DNA of 14,241 bases from Ruminococcaceae bacterium UBA7075 (GTDB lineage: Bacteria > Bacillota > Clostridia > Oscillospirales > Acutalibacteraceae), in the NCBI GenBank assembly GCA_002493635.1, contig DKZL01000045.1:508-14748 (forward strand). Direction: 5' to 3'. Each line of letters begins with the position of its first letter. Positions within the stretch are counted from its first letter, which is position 1. The translations under genes and the position numbers were made by a program. Below the pieces are notes generated by a model. The model worked only from the letters and a program-made list of their open reading frames with translations. It searched no databases and was not told the DNA's origin. Shown here piece by piece: positions 14,162 through 14,241 of this stretch.

Positions 14162-14241
14162 TTGATTGGTTGTGCTCGGGCATAGAAGTGAGTTTTCATA
14201 TGGTGCTGTCTGCACGAATAAGTGCAGCCCACCGGCTGCTT
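14141..14241 (+). repeat. copy 2 of the 101-bp inverted element; possible structured RNA
   Basis: The match to the reverse complement of 4068-4168 is gap-free and about 86%, and runs to the last base of the window, so it may continue beyond. Read on the plus strand it has TGTGC-TCGG-GCATA, a CTGCAC/GTGCAG hairpin (14211-14216 with 14223-14228 approximately) and a final GCAGCC-CACC-GGCTGC hairpin followed by TT at the edge. It lies 30 bases upstream of the phosphatase start and points away from it. TTGATA (14127-14132) followed at 18 bp by TTTATA could serve as its promoter, but this is weak. What it reads into lies outside the window. Confidence 0.75.

Overview
The window looks like chromosomal DNA of an anaerobic, low-GC Firmicute, most likely a gut-type Clostridia (Oscillospiraceae/Ruminococcus-like). 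The reasons are AT-rich intergenic DNA, Gram-positive-style Shine-Dalgarno sequences, lipoprotein signal peptides on PstS and the alkaline phosphatase, several TG-extended -10 promoters, and a pyruvate formate-lyase operon with a Rex-type operator upstream. The taxonomic assignment is inference from protein style only.

Left region (1-4217): a small nucleoside 2-deoxyribosyltransferase gene on the minus strand has its own extended -10 promoter. After a 500-base regulatory region (Rex-like operator, a strong promoter, a roughly 207-base leader and a second -10) comes the plus-strand operon pflB-pflA. It encodes pyruvate formate-lyase and its radical-SAM activase, the anaerobic route from pyruvate to acetyl-CoA and formate.

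Right region (4218-14110): a contiguous phosphate-starvation block, entirely on the minus strand. In transcription order it runs alkaline phosphatase lipoprotein (phoA-like), phoB/phoP-type response regulator, phoR sensor kinase, pstS, pstC, pstA, pstB, phoU, and a Na/Pi-cotransporter-family protein with a PhoU-like tail. Terminators split it into at least four transcription units. Three of these units (phoBR, pstSCAB-phoU, Na/Pi) have TTAACA-type Pho-box half-sites upstream, spaced in steps of about 11 bp. Together the genes scavenge Pi from organophosphates outside the cell, bind it, import it and sense it.

Three things stand out. (1) PstS is circularly permuted: the half carrying the REDGSGTRGAF loop precedes the half carrying ITVAGSTSVAP. 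(2) The whole phosphate block is bracketed by two outward-facing inverted copies of a 101-bp element (about 86% identical, no gaps). Each ends in a terminator-like hairpin, with one compensatory base-pair exchange between copies and an overlapping alternative hairpin; it could be a small RNA family, an attenuator or a dispersed repeat. (3) The alkaline phosphatase has Ala where the family has a zinc-binding His. No CRISPR array, tRNA, rRNA, transposase or phage gene was seen.
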